Assembly (NCBI RefSeq): GCF_900116205.1
Contig: NZ_FOZS01000002.1
Location: forward strand, 496,001 to 560,000
Source: Halostagnicola kamekurae
GTDB lineage: Archaea > Halobacteriota > Halobacteria > Halobacteriales > Natrialbaceae
DNA length: 64,000 bases
Direction of reading: 5' to 3'
A program made the position numbers and the translations under genes. The notes under the pieces are model-generated. The model made no database searches. It had not been told where the DNA came from and saw only the letters and a list, made by a program, of their open reading frames with translations. Positions 9,365 to 18,577 of the stretch are shown here, one piece after another. Position 1 is the first letter of the stretch. Each line of letters starts with the position of its first letter.

Positions 9365-9416
9365 GTGTGTGTGTGTGACGGTTTGGTTACCTGCATATTA
9401 TCGTTGCTGGTTGCTC

Positions 9417-9469
9417 GCGTTCGCCACGCACTGTTGCTATTTGCTCGTGCTATCGCGTTCGCCACGCAC
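9417..9469. repeat. 15-bp direct repeat upstream of the GGGP synthase gene
   Basis: GCGTTCGCCACGCAC occurs at 9417-9431 and again exactly at 9455-9469, 38 bp apart. A degenerate third copy (GCGGTTCGCCACACGC) is at about 9474-9489. The interval also repeats TTGCTNNTTGCTCG. The repeats lie between the start of the lipid synthase gene and the 3' end of the YkgJ gene. Confidence 0.7.
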
Positions 9470-9513
9470 CATTGCGGTTCGCCACACGCGGTAGAAAACG
9501 CACCCAATCGCGG

Positions 9514-10269
9514 CTACTCCTCGACCGGCGTCCCGTCGGGCCGCTTCGCGCCTTCGGAGTCGTGAACCACTACCTCGCCGCGGTCGGGCGATGCGGGCTC
9601 GTAATTGTCTCGGACGCCGATGGCCTCCTCGAGTTCTCGCACCGCGCGTTCTTTCAGCGCGGCGGCGAGGTCCTCCGCGTCTGCTCGAGAGATGTCTCGG
9701 CCCAATCCTTCGCACTCGTGGGCCCGAACGAGACCCTCCTCGTCGACGGCCTCGCCCATCGGCTGGCTCGTCCCTGCGAGCGCGACGCTGAACGGGTAGG
9801 TCCGACAGATCAGGGGCCGATCCTCGTGAGCGACGCACCCTCCGACTCCCTGCTCGTCTTCCTCGTAGAACACGCAATCGCCGCAACCGGTCGTCTGCAG
9901 CGCCCACTCGAACGTCTCGCCCTCGAGGTCGCCGTCCTCGCCCTCGGCCAGCCCGTACGGCATCGGCCGAGCGACGTCTCGCCACTCGTCTGCGGTCGCG
10001 CCGTCGGCCGCCAGTTCCCGCGGCTCGTCGTCGGAGTCCTCTTCGCCTGCGCCCTCGAGCAGCGTCCTGACCTCGTCGGGAAACACCGTCGCGGTGTGGG
10101 CTTCGGTCGTCCCGGCGTCGGTGTTGGACCCCGCGCCGTCGTCGTTCGTTTCGGCGGTACAGCACGCGCCACAGCGCGTACACTCGAACCCGATCGATTC
10201 GATCGCGTCCGCCAGTTCGCTCACCGAGAGCCCGCGGGCCTGCTCAAGCTCCGCTTCGAGAGACTGCAC
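9514..10269 (-). CDS. YkgJ-family cysteine-cluster protein
   Basis: This 251-residue protein has a Cys cluster C30-TR-C33-GA-C36-C37 and a second set in GCGDCVFY ... GGCVAHEDRPLICRTYPF. This is the YkgJ/Fe-S or zinc cluster family (CxxCxxCC). The role is unknown in archaea; the clusters probably bind iron-sulfur or zinc. It is acidic and soluble. It is followed on the same strand by the GGGP synthase after the repeat-containing gap. Confidence 0.8.
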   Translation of the reverse strand: MQSLEAELEQARGLSVSELADAIESIGFECTRCGACCTAETNDDGAGSNTDAGTTEAHTATVFPDEVRTLLEGAGEEDSDDEPRELAADGATADEWRDVARPMPYGLAEGEDGDLEGETFEWALQTTGCGDCVFYEEDEQGVGGCVAHEDRPLICRTYPFSVALAGTSQPMGEAVDEEGLVRAHECEGLGRDISRADAEDLAAALKERAVRELEEAIGVRDNYEPASPDRGEVVVHDSEGAKRPDGTPVEE

Positions 10270-10353
10270 ACCTCACACTCGTCGCCGAGGCGGAAAAGTG
10301 AGTTGCTGTCGGTGACTGCCGGCGCGAGTAGATTGCGAAACGGCTCGGGGCGA

Positions 10354-11160
10354 TCAAGCCGAATTAGACGCCCGAGCTCGCTCGCCGTCCCACTCGAGTC
10401 GTCCTTCGACCGCGAGTTTCTCGAGGTGGGCACGCACCGTCGCTCGAGCCATCCCTCGAACCCCCGTCAGGTCTTTGTCGTAGGCGGTCTCGAGGATCCC
10501 CGGAAGCGTTTCGGCCCCGGAATCGACCGCCGCGAGCACGCTTCGCTCCCGGCGGTTTCGGTGTTCGAGCAGCCGCTCGAGCGTCGCTCGAGGCTGCTGG
10601 ATGACCGGGCCGTGGCCGGGGAGTAGCTCGGGCGGATCGGTCGCTCGAAACCGTCTGAGCGTGGTCATGTACGCTCGCATGTCGCCGTCCGGCGCACCCA
10701 CGACGACGCTGCCCTCGGCCATCGCGCAATCGCCGCAGACGATCGGGCCGCCGTCGCCGACGACCAGCGCGACGTGGTCGCTCGAGTGACCGGGCGCGTC
10801 GAGGACGGTAACCACGTCGGTCGCTCCCGACCCGTCGCCGATCGAAATCGTCGTTCTGGGCCACAGCAGCCGGTCCGGATCGCGCCCGACCGACCGGCGG
10901 AACCGATCGACGTGAGCGCGGTGGGCCCAGAGCGCGGCGTCGGTTCGATCGGCGTACGCGGCCGCTGCTCCGACGTGGTCCGGATGCGTGTGAGTGACGA
11001 CGACGTGTTCGACGTTACGCGCCCCGACGAGTTCGTCGAGGTCGTCAGTTCGGGCCGCGGGATCGACGAGCACCGCAGGATCGGTGCCGAGAAGGTACGC
11101 GTTCGTCGTTCCGCCCGGCGCGGCTGTCTCGACCGCGACTGGGCAGCGGCGACTGTCCAT
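10354..11160 (-). CDS. MBL-fold metallo-hydrolase with C-terminal winged helix
   Basis: This 268-residue protein contains the metallo-beta-lactamase motif H57-x-H59-x-D61-H62 (VTHTHPDHVG), followed by H125 in DAPGHSSDH, D144 in CGDCAMAE and the GHG of LLPGHGPV. The last about 65 residues form a winged-helix-like domain, as in LACTB2-type nucleases or thioesterases. I chose the ATG at 11160 because conserved sequence starts with MDSRRCPV. The exact substrate (thioester, glyoxalase-like or RNA) cannot be told. Confidence 0.8.
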   Translation of the reverse strand: MDSRRCPVAVETAAPGGTTNAYLLGTDPAVLVDPAARTDDLDELVGARNVEHVVVTHTHPDHVGAAAAYADRTDAALWAHRAHVDRFRRSVGRDPDRLLWPRTTISIGDGSGATDVVTVLDAPGHSSDHVALVVGDGGPIVCGDCAMAEGSVVVGAPDGDMRAYMTTLRRFRATDPPELLPGHGPVIQQPRATLERLLEHRNRRERSVLAAVDSGAETLPGILETAYDKDLTGVRGMARATVRAHLEKLAVEGRLEWDGERARASNSA

Positions 11161-11312
11161 AGGAGACGGTTCGCCCGAGGGAGAAAATGCGTATCGAAAG
11201 CCGGCGGCGTCCCGGGGAGCGATCAGCGAAAGAAGACTGCGAGGATTCGACGGGTCGCCCGATCCGCGGTCGTTCACGTCGCTCCAGTGGTTGGAATAGT
11301 ACGGACGCCGGT

Positions 11313-11594
11313 TCAGTGGTTGAGAGAGTACACTTGCTTTCGCGCGTCGCGGAAGCTGTAACGCGATTCGACGAGGTCGACGTCCTCGAGGCGGTTGAGG
11401 GCGTAGCGAACGGTCCGGTCGGGAAGCAGCGATTCTTCGGCGAGTTGCCCCTGCGAGAGCGGCGAATCGGTCTCGAGGACTTTCGCGACGAGTTTCGCAC
11501 TCGGGGGGAGCTCGCGCAGCCGTTCTCTGTACTCGGTTTCGGTCAGTGGCTCTTCGGCGGCAGTCGCCTGCTCGTCGGCCGTGCTCGTGCTCAT
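11313..11594 (-). CDS. Winged helix-turn-helix transcriptional regulator
   Basis: This 93-residue protein is a single MarR/TrmB-like winged helix. SAKLVAKVLETDSPLSQGQLAEESLLPDRTVRYALNRLEDVDLV gives helices 1-3 and the recognition helix, and RYSFRDARKQVYSLN the wing. It has no ligand domain. It is divergent from the PPOX gene, sharing an AT-rich 136-bp promoter region, and may regulate that gene or itself; this is inferred from position. Confidence 0.8.
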   Translation of the reverse strand: MSTSTADEQATAAEEPLTETEYRERLRELPPSAKLVAKVLETDSPLSQGQLAEESLLPDRTVRYALNRLEDVDLVESRYSFRDARKQVYSLNH

Positions 11595-11628
11595 ACGATA
11601 TCGACCGAATGAGCGATGGTAAAGCTTC

Positions 11629-11685
11629 CCTATATGTGGATACGAATAATCCAGTTTATAATAGGTGTATTAGTGGCATATATAT
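11629..11685. promoter_or_regulatory. Divergent promoter region between regulator and PPOX gene
   Basis: CTATATGT at 11629-11636 lies about 35 bp ahead of the regulator ATG on the minus strand, and TATATAT at 11679-11685 lies about 46-52 bp ahead of the PPOX ATG on the plus strand. Both stand out as AT-rich blocks in GC-rich DNA and are plausible TATA boxes. Confidence 0.55.
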
Positions 11686-11730
11686 TCTCTTTGCAAACCG
11701 TTCTTCCCGCTCGCAACCGTTCGGTTCCGT

Positions 11731-12132
11731 ATGGAGTCCATCCCAGCGGCGTACGAGGATCTGTTCGATAAAGAGAGCATCGCCCACGTTTCGACGCTCA
11801 TGCCCGACGGCACCCCGCAGGTCACGCCGGTCTGGGTCGACGTCGACGACGAGGGTTACGTCTGCATCAATACCGTTCGCGATCGACAGAAGGCCAAGAA
11901 CCTCTCGGAGAACCCCAAGGTGGGGCTGTCGATCACCGATCCCGACGACCCGTATCGGTACCTCTCGATTCGCGGCGCCGTCGAGGAGATGACGACCGAA
12001 GGCGCGGTCGACCACATCGATCGACTCGCGCAGCGGTACATGGACGTCGAGGAGTACCCCTATCACGACGACGAGGAGAGCGACCGGGTGATCGTCCGCA
12101 TCCGTCCCGACCGAGTCATCGCGGGGCAGTGA
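11731..12132 (+). CDS. PPOX-class (F420-type) flavin/F420-binding protein
   Basis: This 133-residue protein is a single split beta-barrel of the pyridoxamine 5'-phosphate oxidase-like fold. It shows IAHVSTLMPDGTPQVTPVWVD, the RQKAKNLSENPKVGLSITDPDDP segment and the terminal IVRIRPDRV strand, which match the PPOX class F420-dependent group. Haloarchaea do make coenzyme F420. It probably reduces a small unsaturated substrate, which is not identified. Confidence 0.82.
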   Translation: MESIPAAYEDLFDKESIAHVSTLMPDGTPQVTPVWVDVDDEGYVCINTVRDRQKAKNLSENPKVGLSITDPDDPYRYLSIRGAVEEMTTEGAVDHIDRLAQRYMDVEEYPYHDDEESDRVIVRIRPDRVIAGQ

Positions 12133-12369
12133 CGGCGGACAGATGTAGTCGAAGGAGTTCGTCGCCGTCTCCGTTCCATCTCATCCTCTCCCATCCCGAG
12201 CGAGTCTACGCACCGAGTCCGCGCCGTCGACTGACAGTGAAGTGTCATTCGTCCGGTAGCGACGCTCTCTCAGGAGTATTAACCGTTCGAACGCGACGTT
12301 GCCGCCCGCGTTCGGTTCCGACGCCTTCCAGTACCGTTTTATCCTCCCACTACTGTAGTTTCGCCCAGC

Positions 12370-13077
12370 GTGAAAGGACAGGAGTGGTACCAGGCCGACG
12401 ATGTCGCCGAGGAGTACGACGACAAACGGTTCTCTCAGGGCGGTGAACTTATCGATCAGCGTGAAAAGGAGGCCGTACTCGAGGCGATTGCCCCCCTCGA
12501 GGACAAAGACGTACTCGAGATCGCCTGTGGTACCGGGCGATTTACCGTGATGCTCGCGGCACACGGTGCGAACGTCGTGGGACTCGATATTTCGGCTGCG
12601 ATGTTACAGCACGGACGGCAGAAAGCAAAGCGCGCGGACGTCGCCGGCGAACTCGATTTCCTCCGCGGCGACGCGGGACGGCTCCCGTTTCCCGACGACC
12701 ACTTCGATACGGTCGTCGCGATGCGGTTTTTCCACCTCGCCGACGACCCCGAAGGGTTCTTACAGGAGATGCGACGCGTCTCGCGCGATCAGATCGTCTT
12801 CGATACGTTCAACAGGTTCTCCTCGCGGAGCATCTACAACTGGGCGCTCCCGATGGGCTCGCGGCTGTACTCGAAGAGCGAAGTGAGCGTTCTGTTGGCA
12901 AAGGCGGGGCTCACGCTCGAGGGGGTCGAAGACGATTTCATCGTTCCCTACGGCTTCTATCGATCGATGCCCAACGCCCTCGCCGCGCCGATCCGACGAC
13001 TCGACTCGCTCGTCGGCGAGCTTCCGGTCACCGATCACCTCTCGTCGGTCTCCTACTGGAACACGCGAATTCGATAG
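12370..13077 (+). CDS. Class I SAM-dependent methyltransferase
   Basis: This 235-residue protein starts at a GTG. It has methyltransferase motif I at about residues 47-62 (DVLEIACGTGRFT), motif II around GLDISAAML, and LPFPDDHFDTVVAMRFFHL as the motif III/IV region typical of UbiE/Methyltransf_11 enzymes. The substrate is unknown. The co-directional glycosyltransferase 92 bp downstream suggests a possible role in glycan or glycolipid methylation, which is inference. Confidence 0.8.
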   Translation: MKGQEWYQADDVAEEYDDKRFSQGGELIDQREKEAVLEAIAPLEDKDVLEIACGTGRFTVMLAAHGANVVGLDISAAMLQHGRQKAKRADVAGELDFLRGDAGRLPFPDDHFDTVVAMRFFHLADDPEGFLQEMRRVSRDQIVFDTFNRFSSRSIYNWALPMGSRLYSKSEVSVLLAKAGLTLEGVEDDFIVPYGFYRSMPNALAAPIRRLDSLVGELPVTDHLSSVSYWNTRIR

Positions 13078-13169
13078 TCGACGATCGACGCCTGACCTGT
13101 CACTTTCTCTGACCTGCGGCGAGAAGAACCCCATTCTATTTTTAGTATCGGGTGACTCTACGTATTCGT

Positions 13170-14072
13170 ATGGAGCTCTCGGTAGTCGTCTCGACGCTCA
13201 ACGACCGGGAGCAACTGCTCTCCAGTCTGGACGCCCTCGGCGATCGAACGCCGGAGACGACCGAGATCGTCGTCGTCAACGGCCCGTCATCGGACGGAAC
13301 GACCGGAGCCGTCCGCGAACGCGCAGACGTCGACGTGCTGGTCGAGATCTCGGAACGAAACACGAACGTCTCCCGAAACGCCGGCCTCGAGGTCGCCTCG
13401 AGCGACGCCGTCGCGTTTCTGGACGGGAAGTACGTCGTCGGGGACGACTGGTACGACGCGATCCAACGCGCGATCGGGGCCGGCGACGACGTCGTCGCCG
13501 GCCCGGTGGCGGGCCGCCCGGACGGGAAATTGAAACCGTCGCAAACGATCGACGGACGCGCGGTGACGCCGTTTGACTGCGACAACGTCGCGTTCGATTC
13601 GACCGTGCTCGAAGCGCTCGACGGGTTCGACGAGTACCTCTCCCTCGACGGCTCTCGAGACTGCGCCCATCGCGTCGACGCGCTCGGATTCGACGTGAGC
13701 TGGGACGACGAGATGGCGACGCGCTGTGACGTCGAAACCGACGGCGGCCGCCGCGAGTGGGGGGCGACCTACCGGTCGCTCGCCTACCGGCTGTCGAAGA
13801 ACTACGGGCCGCGGCCGTCGGTCGCGGGACGGGTCGGTTGCAGCGCGATTCGAGACGGCGTCGCGGCCGTTCGAGCCATCGTGGCCGGCGAGACGACCCC
13901 GACCGGCTGGTTCGACGACGGACTCGCGGTGACGAAGAACCTGCTTCGTGGCTTCGCGGACGGCGTCCGCGCTCGGTTCGCCGACCGATCGCCCCGCCGG
14001 AACCCACACGGGATTTCGGTGCGACACGATCGCGCGGTGCAGGTCTACGACAGACGCGGTTCGTCGGAGTAG
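13170..14072 (+). CDS. Family 2 glycosyltransferase (AglE/AglG-like)
   Basis: This 300-residue protein starts MELSVVVSTLNDREQLLSSLDAL, a typical GT2 N-terminus, followed by VVNGPSSDGTTGAVRERADVDVLVEI and the SRNAGLEVAS motif. Length and motifs resemble the haloarchaeal GT2 enzymes that assemble N-linked glycans on dolichol phosphate. The position normally holding a DxD-type metal motif reads FLDGKYVVGDDW, so the metal site is unusual. The ATG at 13170 is favoured over the one at 13152. There is no clear membrane helix. Confidence 0.75.
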   Translation: MELSVVVSTLNDREQLLSSLDALGDRTPETTEIVVVNGPSSDGTTGAVRERADVDVLVEISERNTNVSRNAGLEVASSDAVAFLDGKYVVGDDWYDAIQRAIGAGDDVVAGPVAGRPDGKLKPSQTIDGRAVTPFDCDNVAFDSTVLEALDGFDEYLSLDGSRDCAHRVDALGFDVSWDDEMATRCDVETDGGRREWGATYRSLAYRLSKNYGPRPSVAGRVGCSAIRDGVAAVRAIVAGETTPTGWFDDGLAVTKNLLRGFADGVRARFADRSPRRNPHGISVRHDRAVQVYDRRGSSE

Positions 14073-14102
14073 CACTTCGACACAGATGAGACGGGCCGAT
14101 TC

Positions 14103-14924
14103 TCAGTCGTGATCCGGCGCGAGCGCCTCGATCACGCGACACGTGTTCTTCGAGAAGGCGCGCCAGAGTTTGTCCTCGGAGACGTCGAGCGTCAGAATCT
14201 CCATGACGGCGACGTCGGGGTGACAGTCCGGTGCGCCGCTGCCGAACAGGACCCGATCGGGGTGTTCGAGCAGCGCGCGCTCGAGGACGTCACGATACCT
14301 AACGAAACTCGTCTCGAGATAGCACTCGTCGTACGTTTCGAGGAGGTCGATCATCTCGTTCATCAGGTCGCGGTCGAGCGGGTGGCCGCCGAAGTGCGAA
14401 ACGATGACGGGGATCGAGCGCTCGAGGAACGTTTCCGCGATCCGGGCCGGCGGGGCGTTCTGCCCGCCCGAGACGATGATTGGATGGCCGACGTCCTCGA
14501 GCACGTCGAGGACGGCCGCATCCGGATATCCGTCGGTGGCCGGATCGAGGACGAACCCGTGAAAGCGGTCGTCGTAGGCGTACTGCTCGACGTCTTCCGG
14601 CGTCGTGTGGAACGACTTGCGACTGGAGACGGCGTTTCGGAGTCGACTCGTGGCCGTCGACCCGTCCCCTTCGGAGCCGTTGATTCGGGCGAACGCGACG
14701 AAGGGCCTGTCGACGCTCCGACGGGCGACGCCGTTGTTCGCGGCGACGTAACTCGTCTCCGGCGTCGCGCGCGGGAAGACGACTGCTCGCGTGATCCCGG
14801 CCTGGTGCATCTCCCGCTCGAGGCGATCCGGCGAAATCGTCTGTGGTCCCCCACTCGGTTCGCCACCGGGTGTCAGTCGTGTATAGACGTCCACGATGCG
14901 AAACCCGTGTTCCAACTCCAGCAT
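14103..14924 (-). CDS. Amidohydrolase-2-type TIM-barrel protein with degenerate metal site
   Basis: This 273-residue protein resembles the ACMSD/amidohydrolase-2 superfamily: [17 protein letters not shown] near the middle and [18 protein letters not shown] near the C-terminus supply the usual His and Asp. The canonical N-terminal metal motif D-x-H-x-H is replaced by VDVYTRL, so the first two metal ligands are missing. It may be a non-catalytic or altered hydrolase. The ATG at 14924 is preferred because the 27 residues upstream are basic and non-conserved in style. Confidence 0.7.
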   Translation of the reverse strand: MLELEHGFRIVDVYTRLTPGGEPSGGPQTISPDRLEREMHQAGITRAVVFPRATPETSYVAANNGVARRSVDRPFVAFARINGSEGDGSTATSRLRNAVSSRKSFHTTPEDVEQYAYDDRFHGFVLDPATDGYPDAAVLDVLEDVGHPIIVSGGQNAPPARIAETFLERSIPVIVSHFGGHPLDRDLMNEMIDLLETYDECYLETSFVRYRDVLERALLEHPDRVLFGSGAPDCHPDVAVMEILTLDVSEDKLWRAFSKNTCRVIEALAPDHD

Positions 14925-15038
14925 CCCTGCCCGTAGTTGTCGACCGTCCCATATTTTCCTATCGAAAGAACGTTTCCGGTGCGTGACTCCCCCTCGCACG
15001 ACCAATCGCCAGAGGGGAGCGACGTTCGAGGGAAAAGG

Positions 15039-15046
15039 TTATATAG
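15039..15046 (+). promoter_or_regulatory. Thermosome gene TATA box
   Basis: TTATATAG at 15039-15046, preceded by a purine-rich GAGGGAAAAGG that could serve as the BRE, lies 35-42 bp ahead of the thermosome ATG. It is the strongest TATA match in this part of the window and fits a highly expressed, heat-inducible gene. Confidence 0.65.
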
Positions 15047-15080
15047 AAGTGCTGATGACATAGTTAGTGAGGATTCAACT

Positions 15081-16658
15081 ATGGCACAACAGCGACGCAT
15101 GGGCGGACAGCCGATGTTTGTTTTGAGCGAGGATAGCCAGCGAACGCAGGGCCGCGATGCCCAGTCGTCGAACATCATGGCCGGCAAAGCGGTTGCCGAG
15201 TCGGTACGGACGACACTCGGTCCCCGCGGCATGGACAAGATGCTCGTCGGCTCGAGCGGCGACGTCGTCATCACGAACGACGGCGCGACCATCTTGAACG
15301 AGATGGACATCGAACACCCGGCGGCACAGATGATCGTCGAAGTCGCCGAGTCCCAGGAGGACGAGGTCGGCGACGGCACCACGACGGCGTCGGTGCTCGC
15401 CGGGAACCTCCTCGGCGAGGCGGAGGACCTCATCGAACAGGACGTCCACGCGACGACCATCGTCGAAGGGTATCACGAGGCCGCCCGCATCGCCCTCGAG
15501 GCGATCGACGAGCAGGTGAGCGAGGTCGCCGTCGACGACGACATTCTCGGTCAGGTCGCCGAATCGAGCATGACCGGCAAGGGAACCGGCGGACTGACCG
15601 CCGCGGAACTCGGCGAAACGGTCGTCGAAACGATTCGACACGTCGAAACCGACGACGGCGTCGCTCGCGAGAACGTCTCCGTCCACACGCAGGTCGGTGC
15701 CTCCTCGAACGCGACGGAACTCGTCCCCGGCATCGTCATCGACGAAGAGCCCGCCCACGACGCGATGCCGACGGATGTCGAAGACGCGTCGATCGCGCTC
15801 TTAGACGTCGAACTCGAGCTTCAGACCGGCGAGGTCGACGCCGAGTACGCGATCGACTCGATCGATCAGCTCAACGCCGCGATCGACGCGGAGGAGGGTG
15901 AACTCGACAATTACGCCGACGCGATCGTCGACAGCGGCGTCGACGTCGTGTTCACGACCGACGGCGTCGACGACCGCGTCGCCGCCAAACTCGCGAACGA
16001 AGGCGTCCTCGTCTTCGAGAACATCGGCAGCTCGGACGCGAAAAACGTCGCATCCGCGACGGGCGTCAGCCGCGTCGGCGCTCTCGAGGACCTCGAGGAA
16101 GCCGACTTCGGCCACGCAGAGCACGTCCGAACCGAGAGCTACAACGACGACGAGCTCGCCTTCATCGAGGGCGGTTCGGCCGCCGAATCGGTCACCGTCT
16201 TCGTCCGCGGGGGCACCAAACACGTCGTCGACGAACTCGAGCGCACCATCGGCGACGCGCTCGACGTCGTCGCGACCGCACTCGAGTCCGGCGAGGTCGT
16301 CCCCGGTGCGGGCGCGACCGAAATCGCCATCGCGGACAAGATCCGCTCGGAGGCCGCCGGCATCGAAGGCCGAAAACAGCTCGCGATCACGTCGTTCGCC
16401 GACGCGGTCGACATCGTGCCGCGCACGCTCGCCGCGAACACCGGCCAGGACCCGATCGATTCGCTCGTCGATCTGCGGGCCGCCCACGAATCCGACGGCC
16501 GCGCTGGCCTGATCACCGACAACGAGGAGGTCACGATCGGCGATCCGCTCGAGCACGGCGTCGTCGACCCGGCCGACGTCAAGCGCGAAGCCATCGAGAG
16601 CGCGACCGAAGCGGCGACGATGATCGCGCGAATTGACGACGTCATCTCCGCGGAGTAA
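15081..16658 (+). CDS. Thermosome subunit (group II chaperonin)
   Basis: This 525-residue protein folds other proteins with ATP in a two-ring complex. It carries the hallmark segments [16 protein letters not shown] (residues 41-56), ITNDGATIL (64-72) and GDGTTT (97-102), with the C-terminal [13 protein letters not shown] segment. It ends [10 protein letters not shown] and lacks the GGM-rich tail usual in the main subunits. In length and lack of tail it resembles the third Haloferax subunit (Cct3). I chose the ATG at 15081, at the conserved [11 protein letters not shown], over the longer frame. Confidence 0.92.
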   Translation: MAQQRRMGGQPMFVLSEDSQRTQGRDAQSSNIMAGKAVAESVRTTLGPRGMDKMLVGSSGDVVITNDGATILNEMDIEHPAAQMIVEVAESQEDEVGDGTTTASVLAGNLLGEAEDLIEQDVHATTIVEGYHEAARIALEAIDEQVSEVAVDDDILGQVAESSMTGKGTGGLTAAELGETVVETIRHVETDDGVARENVSVHTQVGASSNATELVPGIVIDEEPAHDAMPTDVEDASIALLDVELELQTGEVDAEYAIDSIDQLNAAIDAEEGELDNYADAIVDSGVDVVFTTDGVDDRVAAKLANEGVLVFENIGSSDAKNVASATGVSRVGALEDLEEADFGHAEHVRTESYNDDELAFIEGGSAAESVTVFVRGGTKHVVDELERTIGDALDVVATALESGEVVPGAGATEIAIADKIRSEAAGIEGRKQLAITSFADAVDIVPRTLAANTGQDPIDSLVDLRAAHESDGRAGLITDNEEVTIGDPLEHGVVDPADVKREAIESATEAATMIARIDDVISAE

Positions 16659-16800
16659 CGACGTCGAACCGTCGCGATCGAGACCGAATTCGACTATTTC
16701 GTTTCCGACCGAATTAGCTCGGTATCGGTACTTCTCCCGGGAGAGTGACACTCGAATTGGCCACTATTGTTAAGTCTTACCAATCGAAAACGTTTTATCT

Positions 16801-17172
16801 ATGCCGGGGAGCCCGCCGTCGGACCGATTGCGAGAGGTCGGTGAGGCGACTGGACAGGTCGTTTACTACGACGAAAACGAGGGGACCTATCACACGTGGT
16901 GTGACAATGACGAATCCGAACCGGTGAGCACGGCGCTTCTCGTGACGGTGTCGTCGGTTTTCGGCGTCGAGCCCGAGGATCTCGATGCGCTCGGCGAGTG
17001 TATCGACCCTGACGCGTTGAACGCTATTTTCGTCCACTGGCGCGGCGACGAACCGCGGATCGGAGACGGCTCCGTGTCCTTTTCGTTCTCTCGCTGTGAC
17101 GTGACGGTCCACGCGGACGGCGAGATAATCATCGACCCACATCCTCGTGCCCGAGACGTGCTCGAGCAGTAG
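16801..17172 (+). CDS. HalOD1 output-domain protein
   Basis: This 123-residue protein resembles HalOD1, a haloarchaeal domain often found after response-regulator receivers: STALLVTVSSVFGVEPEDLDAL and the terminal VSFSFSRCDVTVHADGEIII are typical. Stand-alone copies are common and have no assigned function. A TTGTTAAG element lies about 30 bp upstream of the ATG, suggesting a leaderless mRNA. Confidence 0.75.
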   Translation: MPGSPPSDRLREVGEATGQVVYYDENEGTYHTWCDNDESEPVSTALLVTVSSVFGVEPEDLDALGECIDPDALNAIFVHWRGDEPRIGDGSVSFSFSRCDVTVHADGEIIIDPHPRARDVLEQ

Positions 17173-17211
17173 CGCCCGTTCCGGCTCTGATACGAGTTCC
17201 GAACCGATTTC

Positions 17212-18048
17212 TCAGGGCTCGAGCACCACGTCGTCGCCCCGCTCGAGCGAGAACGCCTCGTCGCCGCGCCCGTCGTTGACGTCGAGTTCGACGTAGCCGT
17301 GTTCCCCGACGGTCGCGAGTCGGTCGCCGGGGGGAACGGACGCGAACGCGGCTTCGACGGGGATCCGGCGGCCGTTCGCCTCGATCGACTCGCGATCGGC
17401 CAGAAACGCGCCGGGAACGTTGGTGATGACGTTGCCGAAGTCGTCGACGACGAGCACCTCCCCGCGCGCTCGGTCGGGGTCGGTTTCGACGCTGGCCGTC
17501 GGAATCGTCTCTTTTACCAGCGACTCCATGTCGACGTGCGAGAGCCCCGCGATCGAGTCCAGTCGGTCAGGCGGCGTTTCGTGAACCGTCGCGGCGGCCG
17601 GCGCGAACACGTCTCGGGCGTGAAACGTCACGCTTCGATCGTTCGTCCGATTCCCGTCCGTCGTCGCCGGACCGCGTGGGATCTCGAGCAGGTCGGTTTC
17701 GGTCGCCGACTCGTCGATTTCGAACGATTCGAGGTCACCGTCGGTACTGACGGCGAGGGCTCGAGCGGGCGGGTACAAGACGCCGTTGTCCGGGCCGACG
17801 AGCGCGTGCTCGCCCGCGCGAACGACGATCGCGCGGCGGTCGGTTCCGACGCCGGGGTCGATGGCTGCGAGGTGGGTCGCCGGCGGATAGTAGGGGAGGA
17901 TCTCTCGGAGCCAGAAGGCGGCAGCTCCGACGTCGCCGCGCGGAAAGTCGTGGCCGATATCGACGACTCGAGCGGTCGTCTTCTGCGAGAGGACGCCTTT
18001 CACTGCCGCCGGATATGGCGAGCCGAAATCGGAACTGAGCGTCAGCAT
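17212..18048 (-). CDS. S-adenosylmethionine hydroxide adenosyltransferase (DUF62 family)
   Basis: This 278-residue protein belongs to the fluorinase/chlorinase/DUF62 family, whose archaeal members hydrolyse SAM to adenosine and methionine. Features are LTLSSDFGSPY at the N-terminus, AIDPGVGTDRRAIVV, the LVGPDNGVLYPPA segment and VLVVDDFGNVITNV in the C-terminal barrel. It is translated right after nadM, 4 bp apart, so the pair shares a transcript. Confidence 0.88.
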   Translation of the reverse strand: MLTLSSDFGSPYPAAVKGVLSQKTTARVVDIGHDFPRGDVGAAAFWLREILPYYPPATHLAAIDPGVGTDRRAIVVRAGEHALVGPDNGVLYPPARALAVSTDGDLESFEIDESATETDLLEIPRGPATTDGNRTNDRSVTFHARDVFAPAAATVHETPPDRLDSIAGLSHVDMESLVKETIPTASVETDPDRARGEVLVVDDFGNVITNVPGAFLADRESIEANGRRIPVEAAFASVPPGDRLATVGEHGYVELDVNDGRGDEAFSLERGDDVVLEP

Positions 18049-18052
18049 CCGT

Positions 18053-18577
18053 CTACTGGCCGTTCGAATCGGAGTCGTTTACCATCTGAAGCCGTTCGAT
18101 CCCGTTGGCCTCCTCGACGACGTCGACGACGGGGTCGGGAACCAGTCGCTCCCAGTTCTCGTCTGCGATCATCCGCTCGCGCAGTTCGGTCCCCTCGAGG
18201 ACGTCCCGGTTGAACATCGGCGACTGGCGGACGTCGACGCCCGCCTCGCGAAAGAGCTGGATTACGAGCGGGTTGTTCGAGTAGGCGATGTCGAAGTCCG
18301 GACTCATGCTCTGGACGTGGCTCACCCAGACGGAGTTGCGCTCTAGGTCCTCGATCGGCACCGCGTAGGTCACGAGGTCGAACTCGACGAGGGACTTCGT
18401 GATCATCATGATGCGCTCGCCCGCGGTGAACGGGTTCCGCGTCGAGTGCGAGTCGCCGGCGCTTCCGATCCCGAGAACGAGTTCGTCGACGTCCTCCGCG
18501 ATCCGTTCGACCATATTGTAGTGGCCGTTGTGAAACGGCTGGAACCGGCCGATGTAGAACCCCCGAGTCATACCCAT
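18053..18577 (-). CDS. nadM: Nicotinamide-nucleotide adenylyltransferase, archaeal type
   Basis: This 174-residue enzyme forms NAD from nicotinamide mononucleotide and ATP. It has the nucleotidyltransferase motif GFYIGRFQPFHNGHY at the N-terminus, with the HxGH signature, and the later STRNPFTAGERIMMI segment with the ribose/phosphate-binding region. Translation may begin at 18577 or at the second ATG (18571), which gives the usual MTRGFYIGR start. It leads a two-gene unit with the SAM hydrolase and is divergent from lonB. Confidence 0.9.
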   Translation of the reverse strand: MGMTRGFYIGRFQPFHNGHYNMVERIAEDVDELVLGIGSAGDSHSTRNPFTAGERIMMITKSLVEFDLVTYAVPIEDLERNSVWVSHVQSMSPDFDIAYSNNPLVIQLFREAGVDVRQSPMFNRDVLEGTELRERMIADENWERLVPDPVVDVVEEANGIERLQMVNDSDSNGQ

